Source: Mucilaginibacter agri (GTDB lineage: Bacteria; Bacteroidota; Bacteroidia; Sphingobacteriales; Sphingobacteriaceae). Taken from it: 64,000 nucleotides of DNA. The notes beneath the pieces were generated by a model, which ran no database searches, was not told the DNA's origin, and worked only from the letters and a program-made list of their open reading frames with translations. Positions 28,154 to 37,095 of this stretch are shown piece by piece (within the stretch, counting starts at the first letter, position 1; each line of letters opens with the position of its first letter). The position numbers and the translations under genes were made by a program. Location: NCBI RefSeq assembly GCF_009928685.1, contig NZ_WWEO01000044.1:124001-188000 (forward strand), in the 5' to 3' direction.

Positions 28154-28186
28154 CGCAGTTTTCTAAAGTCTAGTATCAGCAAAAAA

Positions 28187-28194
28187 CAAAACTA
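28187..28194 (-). promoter_or_regulatory. -7 element TAGTTTTG for the PAS kinase gene
   Basis: Exact TAnnTTTG on the reverse strand, 34 bases before the start at 28153, giving a leader of about 30 nt. Confidence 0.5.
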
Positions 28195-28277
28195 TATTAA
28201 TTATAATAAACAACTTAACGTTGTACTAATTAATTAAAAAGATGTATGATATATAAATACAGATTTGGTATCGCCTG

Positions 28278-30122
28278 TTATTTGGCAACCACGGCCTCCG
28301 TCGCAACGCTTAGTCCCCGACCCGATACCAGTAGCTCATTGGTAATTGTACGGGTATAAGTTTTAATCTCTTCCTGAAATGCTGCAACAGAAGCGCCAGA
28401 ACGAATCTCTTCCAATCGCTTTTCCCAGGTACCAGTTAGTTCGGCCTGCGCTATTTTTTGATCTTTGACGACGCCATAAACGGCTAAACCTGTTTTGGTT
28501 GGCAGCAAATTCTTTTTTTCGCGGGTAACGTAATCCCGTTTTATCAACGTCTCTATAATTGAAGCACGCGTAGCAGGTGTACCCAAGCCACTATCTTTCA
28601 TAGCGTAGCGCAGTTCTTCGTCATCTATTTCCTTACCAGCTGTTTCGAGGGCTTTCAGCAAACTGGCTTCGTTATAAAGCGGTTTGGGCTTAGTTTGTTT
28701 TTCCAAAATGGCCTTATTAGGTACGGGCAGGTTCTCCCCTTGTTGCACTTTAGGCAACGAAGCATTTTCTTCATCCTTCTTTTCCTCATCGGGCTCATTA
28801 AACACAGAACGCCAGCCGGCGGAGCTGATAACTGTCCCGCTAGCCATAAATTTATTCCCCGATTGTACGGTGATCTTCGTGATTTCCTTGATACAATCCT
28901 GATGAAAGGCTTCTAGCATGCGGCCAACTACCATATCATAAACAGCTTGCTTATCGTCTGATAACTGGTACGGCACTTCGCCAGTAGGCAATATCGCGTG
29001 GTGATCGGTTACCTTTTTGGCATTTACGCTACGCTTATTCAACTTATTTTCGAGCAGGAAATTAGCTTGTTTGCCAAAGTCAGGATGGTCTTTATATTTC
29101 TCTATCAATCCAGGCACGGTCGCAAAAACATCGTCGCCGATGTACCGGCTACCGGTACGAGGATAAGTAACCAGTTTATTTTCGTACAAATTCTGAAGTA
29201 AAGATAAAGTCTGATCGGCAGTAAAACCCTTACGTTTATTAGCCTCTTGCTGCAAACTGCTCAGATCGTGCAACAACGGTGGCGGCTCTTTGCGAGGTTT
29301 AGCCTCAACGCTGAGAATATGCCCTCCAAGAGGAAAGCCAGTGGGTACATCCTCAACCTTATCAAGTATTACTTGTGCATCTTCCTTTGTCTTATAGCTT
29401 TCGGTAGATATAGCACGAAACATTTGCCCGTTCTTATCAATCTGTATGGCTACCTGGTAGTAAATCTGTGGAACAAAATTCCTATTCTCCAGATATCGCG
29501 AGCAGATCATGGCCAGCGTTGGCGTTTGTACGCGACCTAACGAAAGCACCGAACGCGTACCAGCAGAAAGGCTCAAAGCCTGCGTTGCATTCATCCCCAC
29601 TAACCAGTCGGATTGTGAGCGGCAATGAGCAGAGTTAAACAGGGTATCATAGTCGGCTCCCGGTTTTAAATTGCGGAACCCCTCCTTAATAGCCGCATCG
29701 GTTTGAGAAGAAATCCAAAGCCTTTTAAAAGGCTTTTTGCATTTGAGGTAGTAATAAATATAACGGAAGATGAGTTCACCCTCACGCCCGGCATCCGTTG
29801 CCACGATGATCTCGGTGGCTTCGTCGAACAATGACTTGATGATGTCGAGTTGTTTTTTAACCGAAGGGTCATCTATCATCCCCTCTTTACTTTTCACTTT
29901 ACGAATAGAAAGTTTGAATTTTGGAGGCAGCATAGGCAGGTTCTGTACGCTCCAGCCATAAAAACCATATTCTTGCGGCGGGGCTAATTGCAGTAAATGA
30001 CCAAAGGCCCAGGTAAAGGTATATCCCTTGCCTTCTATATAGCCTTCCTTTTTTTGGTTGGCTCCAAACACCTTGGCTATCTCACGCGCTACCGATGGCT
30101 TTTCGGCAATAATTACTTTCAT
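28278..30122 (-). CDS. topB: DNA topoisomerase III
   Basis: Type IA topoisomerase of 614 residues. It opens MKVIIAEKPSVAREIAKVFG (Toprim), keeps the acidic triad block IVATDAGREGELIFRYIY, and the catalytic Tyr is in ENKLVTYPRTGSRYI. The C-terminal end is short, without the Zn-finger repeats of topoisomerase I, as in standalone TopB. It relaxes or decatenates single-stranded DNA regions. Confidence 0.95.
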   Translation of the reverse strand: MKVIIAEKPSVAREIAKVFGANQKKEGYIEGKGYTFTWAFGHLLQLAPPQEYGFYGWSVQNLPMLPPKFKLSIRKVKSKEGMIDDPSVKKQLDIIKSLFDEATEIIVATDAGREGELIFRYIYYYLKCKKPFKRLWISSQTDAAIKEGFRNLKPGADYDTLFNSAHCRSQSDWLVGMNATQALSLSAGTRSVLSLGRVQTPTLAMICSRYLENRNFVPQIYYQVAIQIDKNGQMFRAISTESYKTKEDAQVILDKVEDVPTGFPLGGHILSVEAKPRKEPPPLLHDLSSLQQEANKRKGFTADQTLSLLQNLYENKLVTYPRTGSRYIGDDVFATVPGLIEKYKDHPDFGKQANFLLENKLNKRSVNAKKVTDHHAILPTGEVPYQLSDDKQAVYDMVVGRMLEAFHQDCIKEITKITVQSGNKFMASGTVISSAGWRSVFNEPDEEKKDEENASLPKVQQGENLPVPNKAILEKQTKPKPLYNEASLLKALETAGKEIDDEELRYAMKDSGLGTPATRASIIETLIKRDYVTREKKNLLPTKTGLAVYGVVKDQKIAQAELTGTWEKRLEEIRSGASVAAFQEEIKTYTRTITNELLVSGRGLSVATEAVVAK

Positions 30123-30208
30123 CTAATGCTTTATCTCTCTCCGTAAATGAGCCCGAAATTACGGAAACATGCCGCCAATACAATCGTTGTGGAAAACTGT
30201 ATCTATAA

Positions 30209-30242
30209 AAACGCCCCATACTTTTGCAAGAACGGGGCGTTT
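30209..30242 (-). terminator. Rho-independent terminator of the beta-glucosidase gene
   Basis: AAACGCCCC (30209-30217) pairs with GGGGCGTTT (30234-30242). On the reverse strand the stem is followed by TTTATAGAT. It lies 23 bp after the stop of the gene at 30266. Confidence 0.8.
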
Positions 30243-30265
30243 CAGCTATTTAATTTTGCTGGCTA

Positions 30266-32458
30266 TTAATCTAATAACTCAAACTTAATCTTTTGGTTAC
30301 CAGCCATAATTACAAAATCGCCAGACTCCAGATGTCTTTTGCCATCTGCATCAGGGAAGCTCAGATCGCGCATTGGGTCTATTTCAAATTTGTAAACATA
30401 TTTGGCACCCGCAGCAATTTCTTTCTTCTCAAAGTGTTTCAGCTCTTTCATTGGGCGAGAGATCGAACTTGCGTGTGAAGAAATATACCATAATGCTGTT
30501 TCCTTACCCGCAACCCCACCTGTATTGGCTACTTCTACCGTTGCTACCAGTTTTTGATTTTTGTGAATCTTAGGAGCAGACAAATTGATAGCGCCATATG
30601 CAAAGTCGGTATAGCTTAAGCCATGACCGAACCAGTACAAGGGCTCTGTTGAGATATCCTGATATTTACCGGAGTTTGGACGCGCACTTTGGCGCATGTC
30701 GTAATAAGTAGGAATTTGACCAGTGGTTAATGGGAACGTAATATCCAATTTACCGGAAGGATTTACACGACCCGAAATAATTGATGCTAATGCCGAACCA
30801 CCAACTACTCCCGGCTGCCACATTTCTACAATAGCATTAGCCATAGGCTCTAAACGAACCAACTCAAGCGGACGACCGTTAGCTAATACCACTATAATTG
30901 GCTTACCGGTTTTCTTCAATTCGGCAACCAGCTTCTCTTGTATAGCAGGCAACGAGATATTTGAACGCGAGGTATTTTCGCCGCTCCAGCCTTTCTTCTC
31001 GCCCAAGCAAACTACTATCACATCAGATTTTTGCGCTGCTGCTACCGCATCAGCAAAATTGCTTTCGTCTGTGCCGTCAATTTCTGAGCCTTTCGCATAG
31101 TTGATCTTAGCTTTGCCCGCAAATTCTTTTTCAAAGCCATCCAAAACAGTTTCAGCATCTTTAGCATCGCCGTGCGCTGCCCAGTTGCCTAACATATCTT
31201 CCTGGTCTTTCGCCAGTGGACCGATTAAAGCGATCTGCTTAACGTTACCGGTTAATGGTAAAGCGTGGTCTTTATTTTTCAATAATACCATTGACTCTGT
31301 CGCCAGTTTCTCGGCCACTGCCTTGCTTTCCGGCTGTAAATAACGTTGATCTACAATAGTGGTATATGGATTATCAAACAAGCCTAATCTGAATTTAACG
31401 CGTAAAATTCTTCTTACTGCATCATTAATTTTAGCTACAGGAACTTTCTTTTCAGCGATAAGTTGTTTCAGGTTCTGCCCATAGATATCATCAACCATAT
31501 CCATTTCAACACCCGACATAAATGCTTTTAAACCTGCCTCTTTACGATCTTTAGCTACGCCCTGAGCCATCAGCTGCTCTACAGAACCCCAGTCAGATAC
31601 TACGAAACCATCGTGTTTCCAACGGTTCTTTAACACCTCTGTCAGGGTATAAGGATTAGCTGATGCCGGAACACCGCTGATATCGTTAAAACCGCTCATT
31701 AAGGTTGCAGCGCCTGCCTTTACGCCGGCTTCGTAAGGTACCATAAAGGTATCCCAAAGTGTTTGTGGCGATACTTCCGAATAATGATAATCGCGACCAC
31801 CTTCTGACATACTATAACCAATATAGTGCTTTAAACAAGCTGCTATAGAATATTGATCTGATAAATTTTTACCCTGGTAACCTTTTACCGAAGCCACCCC
31901 GAATACACCATTGGTATATGGGTCTTCGCCATAACCTTCAGACACGCGCCCCCAACGTGGGTCGCGAGCTACGTCTATCATCGGCGAAAAAGTCCAATCG
32001 ATACCCGAAAGCTTAGTTTCTTTGGCAGCAACTGTACAGGCTTCCCGAACCAATTCTGGGTTAAAGGAACAACCTTGCGCCAATGAAATCGGATATACCG
32101 TGCGGAAACCATGGATTACATCGTAACCAAACAAAATAGGAATGCCCAAACGGGTTTCTTCCATTGCGCGCTTTTGTACCGTGTTACGAAATGCAGGATC
32201 GCTGCTGAAATAAATTAATGAACCTATACCAGCCGGAAAAGTTGGCTTTTGATAGCCGTTATTGTTAGGATTATTGTTATCCCCTACGGTTTGCTGATTA
32301 AGTTGCAGGATTTTTTCGTCCAGCGTCATTCGCTTAAGCAGATCTTCTACCCGGCTTTCAACCAGAGCCTTTTTATCTTTATAAACCGGTACAGGAGCCT
32401 TACTTGCAAACACCTGCTGGCCCAGCATTAGCATGGTTAGTAAACTAAAATATTTCAT
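30266..32458 (-). CDS. bglX: Glycoside hydrolase family 3 beta-glucosidase
   Basis: Secreted exo-acting beta-glucosidase, 730 residues from the preferred start at 32458 (MKYFSLLTMLMLGQQVFASK, a signal peptide; the frame extends six codons further upstream). The GH3 nucleophile Asp is in HDGFVVSDWGSVEQL, near residue 295. Other family blocks are DVIHGFRTVYPISLAQGCSF, SPMIDVARDPRWGRVSEGYG, the GH3 C-domain and a terminal fibronectin type III-like domain. It probably cleaves oligosaccharides in the periplasm. An AraC gene lies upstream on the same strand. Confidence 0.93.
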   Translation of the reverse strand: MKYFSLLTMLMLGQQVFASKAPVPVYKDKKALVESRVEDLLKRMTLDEKILQLNQQTVGDNNNPNNNGYQKPTFPAGIGSLIYFSSDPAFRNTVQKRAMEETRLGIPILFGYDVIHGFRTVYPISLAQGCSFNPELVREACTVAAKETKLSGIDWTFSPMIDVARDPRWGRVSEGYGEDPYTNGVFGVASVKGYQGKNLSDQYSIAACLKHYIGYSMSEGGRDYHYSEVSPQTLWDTFMVPYEAGVKAGAATLMSGFNDISGVPASANPYTLTEVLKNRWKHDGFVVSDWGSVEQLMAQGVAKDRKEAGLKAFMSGVEMDMVDDIYGQNLKQLIAEKKVPVAKINDAVRRILRVKFRLGLFDNPYTTIVDQRYLQPESKAVAEKLATESMVLLKNKDHALPLTGNVKQIALIGPLAKDQEDMLGNWAAHGDAKDAETVLDGFEKEFAGKAKINYAKGSEIDGTDESNFADAVAAAQKSDVIVVCLGEKKGWSGENTSRSNISLPAIQEKLVAELKKTGKPIIVVLANGRPLELVRLEPMANAIVEMWQPGVVGGSALASIISGRVNPSGKLDITFPLTTGQIPTYYDMRQSARPNSGKYQDISTEPLYWFGHGLSYTDFAYGAINLSAPKIHKNQKLVATVEVANTGGVAGKETALWYISSHASSISRPMKELKHFEKKEIAAGAKYVYKFEIDPMRDLSFPDADGKRHLESGDFVIMAGNQKIKFELLD

Positions 32459-32506
32459 GCGATAAATATAAAGCATGGTGTAATATCTACAACAATTAAT
32501 TGCAGT

Positions 32507-33436
32507 TTATAGTACTGCGCATTTAACCCGCTGAAAGTCGGTAGGATTATAACCTTCGAAATGCTTAAAAAAGCGACTAAAGTGTGAACTGGTGTCAAAG
32601 TTCAAGCGTTCGGCTATCTCTTTAATACTCATTTCGGTTGCGCACAACAGATATTTGGCCTCCTGGTATACACGCTGATGAATAATTTGCAAAGCTGTTA
32701 ATCCGCTTTCGTGTTTTACTACTTCGCTCAAATGCTTTGCGGTAACAAATAATAAATCTGCATACTCTTGCACCGTGCGCAGCTGTGCAAAACGTTGCTC
32801 CACCAGTTTCTTAAAATGGTTTACCAATTGCTGCGGGCGATTAGGGTGGCCAACTGGTTTCAAAGATGAGTTTGGGTTGCCGACTATTCGGTTGGCCTCA
32901 AAAAGCAATTCGAAAAACATAAGCTTCAACATTTGCCTGTGAAAAGGTTTTTGACTGTGAAACTCACGGTTCAATTTTTCGAACAAAGCTCTAATTGTAT
33001 CAACGTTGTTGTTTTGTACCATACAGATCGGCGCTCCGTCTGTTTGGTGATCGATCAGGTTGTTAACTACAGCTTCTTGCACCATACCATCAGCCAGAAA
33101 ATCTTTCTTGAAATGAATAATATATAACTCGAGATCATCTGATGCCTGGTGCCATGAATTAAGCGATTGTGGGGTGGTTAAATGCAATGTATTTTCGGCA
33201 ACCTCGAAACGAAATTGATTAACTGTACGGATGGCCCTACCACCAATACAAAATGCAAGTGTATAATAATCTGCTTTGAAAGGAAGACTATCTACCGTAA
33301 CGCCCGTGTGGTGCCATATTTCAAAGTTACCCCCGGTTACAATTCCATCTTGAAAAGCTGAAAACTTATGTTGGTTAACGTCATTAGAATTTTTTGTAGT
33401 CGTATTATTTAGATCTGAAGTAGCAATTTGTTCCAT
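32507..33436 (-). CDS. AraC family transcriptional regulator
   Basis: A 309-residue regulator with a cupin-type N-terminal half and a C-terminal double helix-turn-helix (YADLLFVTAKHLSEVVKHES, then IAERLNFDTSSHFSRFFKHF ending GYNPTDFQ). It lies 48 bp upstream of bglX on the same strand, so local control of the glucosidase is possible but unproven. Confidence 0.88.
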   Translation of the reverse strand: MEQIATSDLNNTTTKNSNDVNQHKFSAFQDGIVTGGNFEIWHHTGVTVDSLPFKADYYTLAFCIGGRAIRTVNQFRFEVAENTLHLTTPQSLNSWHQASDDLELYIIHFKKDFLADGMVQEAVVNNLIDHQTDGAPICMVQNNNVDTIRALFEKLNREFHSQKPFHRQMLKLMFFELLFEANRIVGNPNSSLKPVGHPNRPQQLVNHFKKLVEQRFAQLRTVQEYADLLFVTAKHLSEVVKHESGLTALQIIHQRVYQEAKYLLCATEMSIKEIAERLNFDTSSHFSRFFKHFEGYNPTDFQRVKCAVL

Positions 33437-33571
33437 TTATTAGTTGGGGTTGACTGCTGCAAAAGAACTAATCAATTGATTAAAAACTGTCACAATAGTG
33501 TACAAGACACACGCTGTATATCAACCCAAAGTCATAACATTAAGTTAACATTACAACTGGGTATAAAACAA

Positions 33572-33601
33572 ACAGCCTGCCCGTTTAGGGGCAGGCTGTT
33601 A
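33572..33601 (-). terminator. Rho-independent terminator of the beta-barrel gene
   Basis: AACAGCCTGCCC (33572-33583) and GGGCAGGCTGTT (33590-33601) form a perfect 12-bp stem with a 6-nt loop; on the reverse strand TTGTTTTATA follows. It is placed 31 bp after the stop at 33632. Confidence 0.85.
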
Positions 33602-33631
33602 ACCATCATCACTAAGCATTAAGATGATTTA

Positions 33632-34216
33632 TTATAAACCAAAAGCGTAGGCTACACGCAAACCGAAAAAGTTATTGGTGTTGCCGTTAGTTACAAATTT
33701 GGTGTTACTTTCGAAACGTACACCTGCATCAAGGTAGTTTTTGCCACCTAGTGAAATCAGGTAACCAACTTGTGGTGCATATACAAACGCTGCTGATTTA
33801 TCTGCGCCTATGTCGCTTTTGTTAGCTATGAAAGATGCCCCAGCTTCGCCTTGCAAATAAAAATTATGCACAGGGAAGTATTTCAAACCAGCTTTTACCG
33901 GTATCAATTGCAGGTCTTTATTGTCAACCCCTGGCAGGTTACTGTCTTTCGCAAAATAGTTGCTATAACCGGCATTGACGGTAACAAACAGCTGGTCTTT
34001 AATTACCGGAAAATCTGCCTGGATAGAACCGCCGATACTCCAATTGTAGCCATCGTGCAAACTACCTACTGGTAAAGTAGCATCGGGCCCAATGCTTAAA
34101 CGAATACCAGAACCTGTTGTGGTTGCTTTAGTAATAGTTTCCTGAGCTTTAGTAGTTAAAGTAAATATAGTTGATAATGCAAGTGTTAATACACCTAGTA
34201 TAATTGAAGTTTTCAT
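33632..34216 (-). CDS. Outer membrane beta-barrel protein
   Basis: A 194-residue protein beginning MKTSIILGVLTLALSTIFTL, with a signal peptide ending near TKAQE. The mature part has alternating strand-like stretches (SIGGSIQADFPV, LFVTVNAGYSNYF, FYLQGEAGASFIAN, VGYLISLGGKNYLDAGVRFE) and ends with VAYAFGL, a typical barrel C-terminus with a hydrophobic last residue. No ligand can be assigned. The ORF extends to 34288, but the preferred start gives the clean signal peptide. Confidence 0.8.
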   Translation of the reverse strand: MKTSIILGVLTLALSTIFTLTTKAQETITKATTTGSGIRLSIGPDATLPVGSLHDGYNWSIGGSIQADFPVIKDQLFVTVNAGYSNYFAKDSNLPGVDNKDLQLIPVKAGLKYFPVHNFYLQGEAGASFIANKSDIGADKSAAFVYAPQVGYLISLGGKNYLDAGVRFESNTKFVTNGNTNNFFGLRVAYAFGL

Positions 34217-34588
34217 GTTGTTATTATTATTATTGATGTAATGTTTTTTCATGTAGATGTTATCTGTAAATCTGGTAGTAAATTTCAAAGGCTTGCTGGT
34301 ACCAGTGCAGCAATCTACCCTTTAATGCTTCGTGATGATCTTGTGTCTTCATTGCTTTTCTAATTGTTAAGACAGGTCAAAGGTATGCTGACCTGCAAGG
34401 CGCATCAATTCCAAAACTTCGGCGTATAGAACCAATTTTTCCGTTTCTCTAAATGGCTTTAAGAGATCATAAACGGACTTTTTAAGAGATGAAGCAGTGC
34501 TTGTTACAGATAAATAACTACTGATGAATGAGATAAGATCTCACATGAAATTGCGATGACGAAAATGCAGTTATCCTTGCATTGGTTA
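34217..34588. other. Intergenic region of 372 bp, leader of the beta-barrel gene
   Basis: Holds the promoter and about 155 nt of predicted 5' leader of the beta-barrel gene (see 34374-34408) and the region downstream of the Fur gene. Inside the leader, positions 34220-34236 are a run of ATT/ATA triplets encoding several Asn if the upstream start were used. No ORF of its own was seen. Confidence 0.45.
34374..34408 (-). promoter_or_regulatory. Promoter with overlapping CAGGTCA inverted repeat
   Basis: On the reverse strand TTG (34408-34406), 20-bp spacer, then TACCTTTG (34385-34378), an exact -7 element. CAGGTCA (34373-34379) and TGACCTG (34389-34395) are perfect 7-bp arms with a 9-bp spacer that straddle the -7 element, as a repressor operator would. 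Confidence 0.55.
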
Positions 34589-35032
34589 TTATTTTGCGAT
34601 TGCACCAGCGCATTTGGGGCAGGTACCATTAGCGTATAAAGTAAAACCTTCCATTTTAAAACCGTCGGGGAGTTTTAGAGGTGGGAGATTTAAATCATCC
34701 AGGCAATACACATTTTTGCATATAGTGCAGTTAAAATGTAAATGCTCATCGTGATGGTGGTGTTCTTCGCAATTGGAGTGGCACATGGCGTAGTTTGCCG
34801 TGCCATTAAGGTCGAATACCTTGTGGATGATACCTTTTTTTTCGAAAGCGTTAAGGATACGGTATAAAGTTACCCTGTCGATATCGCTCATTACGCTTTC
34901 GAGATCGGGCTGTGAAGTGGCCGTATTTTTAGATGCCATCATAGATAAAACCTTAAGCCTCGGCCCGGTTTTCTTTAGATGGTGCTTATCTAACAGCTCT
35001 TCAAAATTGTGTTTACTCACCACGCTTTCCAT
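34589..35032 (-). CDS. Fur family transcriptional regulator
   Basis: A 147-residue metal-type regulator. The winged helix lies in residues about 15-75 (TSQPDLESVMSDIDRVTLYR includes the recognition helix). A His-rich hinge, CEEHHHHDEHLHF, and two CxxC pairs (CTICKNVYC and CPKC) provide metal sites, including a structural zinc. Metal specificity (Fe, Zn, Mn or peroxide) cannot be fixed from sequence. The neighbouring divergent pair at 35155/36194 shares a palindrome that could be its operator. Confidence 0.9.
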   Translation of the reverse strand: MESVVSKHNFEELLDKHHLKKTGPRLKVLSMMASKNTATSQPDLESVMSDIDRVTLYRILNAFEKKGIIHKVFDLNGTANYAMCHSNCEEHHHHDEHLHFNCTICKNVYCLDDLNLPPLKLPDGFKMEGFTLYANGTCPKCAGAIAK

Positions 35033-35049
35033 TTAAACTTTATAGCATG

Positions 35050-35080
35050 CAAATCTAGTAAGAACCTCCGAATTTGGCAA
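35050..35080 (-). promoter_or_regulatory. Promoter of the Fur family gene
   Basis: Reverse strand TTG (35080-35078), 20-bp spacer, TAGATTTG (35057-35050). Predicted leader about 13 nt before the start at 35032. Confidence 0.65.
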
Positions 35081-35154
35081 TCATTATAAAAGCGGCTCCG
35101 CTTAACAGGAACGCGCAAATAAATCAAAACCATACTAAACAACCCTTGAACTAA

Positions 35155-36063
35155 TTAGAAATCGGCCTCAATTAAATCTTTATTAATAGATGCACCTGCC
35201 ATCATTCCTCCACTAACAGCTGACGCAACCGAACGTAATGGACTAGTGCAATCACCCGCGGCGTACACTCCAGGGACGCTTGTAAGATGAAAACCATCTA
35301 TTTTGATTAGCTCCATATTAGTAAACTCGCAACCTAATTGCACAGGGATGTGGCAATGCTGATTAAAAGGCAATCGTGTATATATGGCTTTAACTTCAAC
35401 GGATTGATCGTTGATAAATTTTAGCGCCTCAATGTGCCCGTTTTGATGTACTATTTCTTTCACTTCATGTTCAACAACATTTACTTTCTTTGATTTGAGC
35501 TTATATCGTTGCTCATCGGTAAGTGATGATTTGCCGTTGGTGAATAAGGTAAGCTGATCTGTCCAATTACTAATCAATTTAACAAACTCGAAGCCCATAT
35601 CACCGTTGCCCAAAATACCCGTGGGCTGATTACGCACCTCGTACCCGTGGCAGTATGGACAATGCAATATGGAAATGCCCCAGCATTTAGCAAAACCTGT
35701 AATAGCCGGCATCATATCCTTTACGCCTGACGAAAACAGCAATTTACGCGTGATAAAATGTTTGCCCGAAAGTGTACCTACCTCAAACCCGTTATTATAA
35801 GGCATGCTGTAAACTGCTTTATCCTTATAAAAGCTAATATTGGTGTACAACTTCAGATTCTCCATCGCCCCTAAAGATATTGCAGCAGGGCTTTCGCCAT
35901 CGTGTGTCAAAAAATTATGCGAATGCGGCGTCTGCCTGTTGCAAGGCTCACCACTATCTATCACTAAAACCGAACGCAGCGCCCGTGCGAGAGTCATGGC
36001 TGCTTGCATACCAGCATAACTCCCGCCTATAATTATTACATCAAAACTTGCTTTCTCTATCAT
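35155..36063 (-). CDS. NAD(P)/FAD-dependent oxidoreductase, thioredoxin reductase-like
   Basis: A 302-residue flavoprotein. The FAD site is FDVIIIGGSYAGMQAAMTLA; ILHCPYCHGYEV is the CxxC-containing block of the family; the NADPH site is around GILGNGDMGFEFV; and GVYAAGDCTSPLRSVASAVS is the second FAD block. Starting at 36063 rather than 36147 is required by a TACTTTTG promoter element at 36115-36108. It is divergent from the MerC gene. The CPYC pair suggests a disulfide reductase of the thioredoxin reductase group, but with no thioredoxin nearby the partner is unknown. Confidence 0.88.
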   Translation of the reverse strand: MIEKASFDVIIIGGSYAGMQAAMTLARALRSVLVIDSGEPCNRQTPHSHNFLTHDGESPAAISLGAMENLKLYTNISFYKDKAVYSMPYNNGFEVGTLSGKHFITRKLLFSSGVKDMMPAITGFAKCWGISILHCPYCHGYEVRNQPTGILGNGDMGFEFVKLISNWTDQLTLFTNGKSSLTDEQRYKLKSKKVNVVEHEVKEIVHQNGHIEALKFINDQSVEVKAIYTRLPFNQHCHIPVQLGCEFTNMELIKIDGFHLTSVPGVYAAGDCTSPLRSVASAVSGGMMAGASINKDLIEADF

Positions 36064-36107
36064 TTGAATCCATTTATTCACGGAAGTTTTGTGAACCGCC
36101 TTGCTTG

Positions 36108-36162
36108 CAAAAGTAAATAATAAAATACAAATGCAACTATATTGCAATTAAAATTATCTTTG
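36108..36162. promoter_or_regulatory. Divergent promoter pair with palindromic operator TGCAA-N5-TTGCA
   Basis: Reverse: TTG (36136-36134), 18-bp spacer, TACTTTTG (36115-36108), serving the oxidoreductase. Forward: TATCTTTG (36155-36162), serving MerC. Between them, TGCAA (36132-36136) and TTGCA (36142-36146) form a perfect inverted repeat, with AA and TT further out (36129-36149). The palindrome contains the reverse -33 TTG and lies just upstream of the forward -7 element. The adjacent Fur-family gene makes it a candidate Fur/Zur-type box. Confidence 0.65.
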
Positions 36163-36193
36163 CACCATGTTTTTCAAACACCGTCATAATAAA

Positions 36194-36553
36194 ATGGATA
36201 AATTAGGCATGGGGGTTTCCATTGCCTGTGCTATTCACTGCGCTTTATTACCTGTAATTATAACTACCCTCCCTTTGTTGGGTATTGGCTTTCTGGCAAA
36301 CAGCTATTTTGAGACAAGCATCATTATAACATCGCTGATTATCGGCTACGCTTCACTAACCAAATCGTTTTGCAAGCATAACCGCACTACTCCGCTTGTT
36401 ATTATTACTATAGGCTTCGGAATCATATTTATTGGAAAGTTTTTGGCAGATCATAGCCAGGAGTGGTTATTTCTGGCATTGGGTGGTTTGATTATAGCAT
36501 CGGCGCATTATTATAACTCCAGATTATATTCCCGCCATTGTCAACAAAGTTAA
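36194..36553 (+). CDS. MerC domain membrane protein
   Basis: A 119-residue protein with four hydrophobic helices. The signature is GVSIACAIHCALLPVIITTLP, with the Cys and His of CAIHC as in MerC mercury-transport proteins; in Bacteroidota these lie near metal regulators and are thought to concern metal handling. The start is set at the internal Met (36194) because the upstream ATG (36167) is only 5 bases after the -7 element. Substrate unknown. Confidence 0.82.
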   Translation: MDKLGMGVSIACAIHCALLPVIITTLPLLGIGFLANSYFETSIIITSLIIGYASLTKSFCKHNRTTPLVIITIGFGIIFIGKFLADHSQEWLFLALGGLIIASAHYYNSRLYSRHCQQS

Positions 36554-36644
36554 TGAGCGTTTTTGTGGCTTAAAACGTACAGATAAGCCTTCAAAATCAG
36601 TGCGAGATTGCGTATTATGCGAATATTTGCTAAAAACATCTGCT

Positions 36645-37043
36645 ATGAACAAAACCACTTATTTATTATTACGACTGGCGATAGGCACCAGTATGTTTGC
36701 ACATGGCCTTGTCCGCTTACCCAAACTTCATGGCTTTAGCAATTGGATGTTGGGTAGCTTTTCAAAATCGATGATTCCGTTATTGCTCGTAAGGCCTTTC
36801 AGCTATGCATTACCAATTGCAGAATTCACCATTGGCCTATTGATTTTGATTGGTTTGTTTACCCGTCAGGCGTTATTTGCAGGTGGCGTGGTTATGATCC
36901 TTTTATTATTTGGCACCTGCATGATCGAAAACTGGAATGCTATTAATACGCAACTGATCCATATCGCATTTTTCGCAGTATTAATTCAATGGATTAACTA
37001 CAATACGTTTGCTGTTGAGAATAAAATAAAAAATACTCATTAA
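36645..37043 (+). CDS. DoxX family membrane protein
   Basis: A 132-residue four-helix membrane protein of the DoxX/SURF4-like superfamily (LLLRLAIGTSMFAHGLVRLP, then FSYALPIAEFTIGLLILIGL and a downstream helix pair). Function of such proteins is mostly unknown; some accompany redox or quinone systems. The frame extends to 36600, but 36645 gives a normal N-terminus. It is followed by a strong terminator. Confidence 0.85.
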   Translation: MNKTTYLLLRLAIGTSMFAHGLVRLPKLHGFSNWMLGSFSKSMIPLLLVRPFSYALPIAEFTIGLLILIGLFTRQALFAGGVVMILLLFGTCMIENWNAINTQLIHIAFFAVLIQWINYNTFAVENKIKNTH

Positions 37044-37044
37044 A

Positions 37045-37078
37045 CAAGAAAGCCCCCGATAACTCGGGGGCTTTCTTG
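37045..37078. terminator. Bidirectional terminator hairpin
   Basis: CAAGAAAGCCCCCGA (37045-37059), loop TAAC, TCGGGGGCTTTCTTG (37064-37078): a perfect 15-bp stem between the convergent DoxX and histone-like genes. T-rich tracts inside the arms (CTTTCTTG) can serve both strands. Confidence 0.88.
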
Positions 37079-37095
37079 AGGTAGAAAAACAAATA

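Noticed and set aside
36167..36193. Upstream ATG as start of the MerC protein
   Set aside because: It begins 5 bases after the -7 element; the internal Met gives a usual leader and the MerC domain starts right after it.
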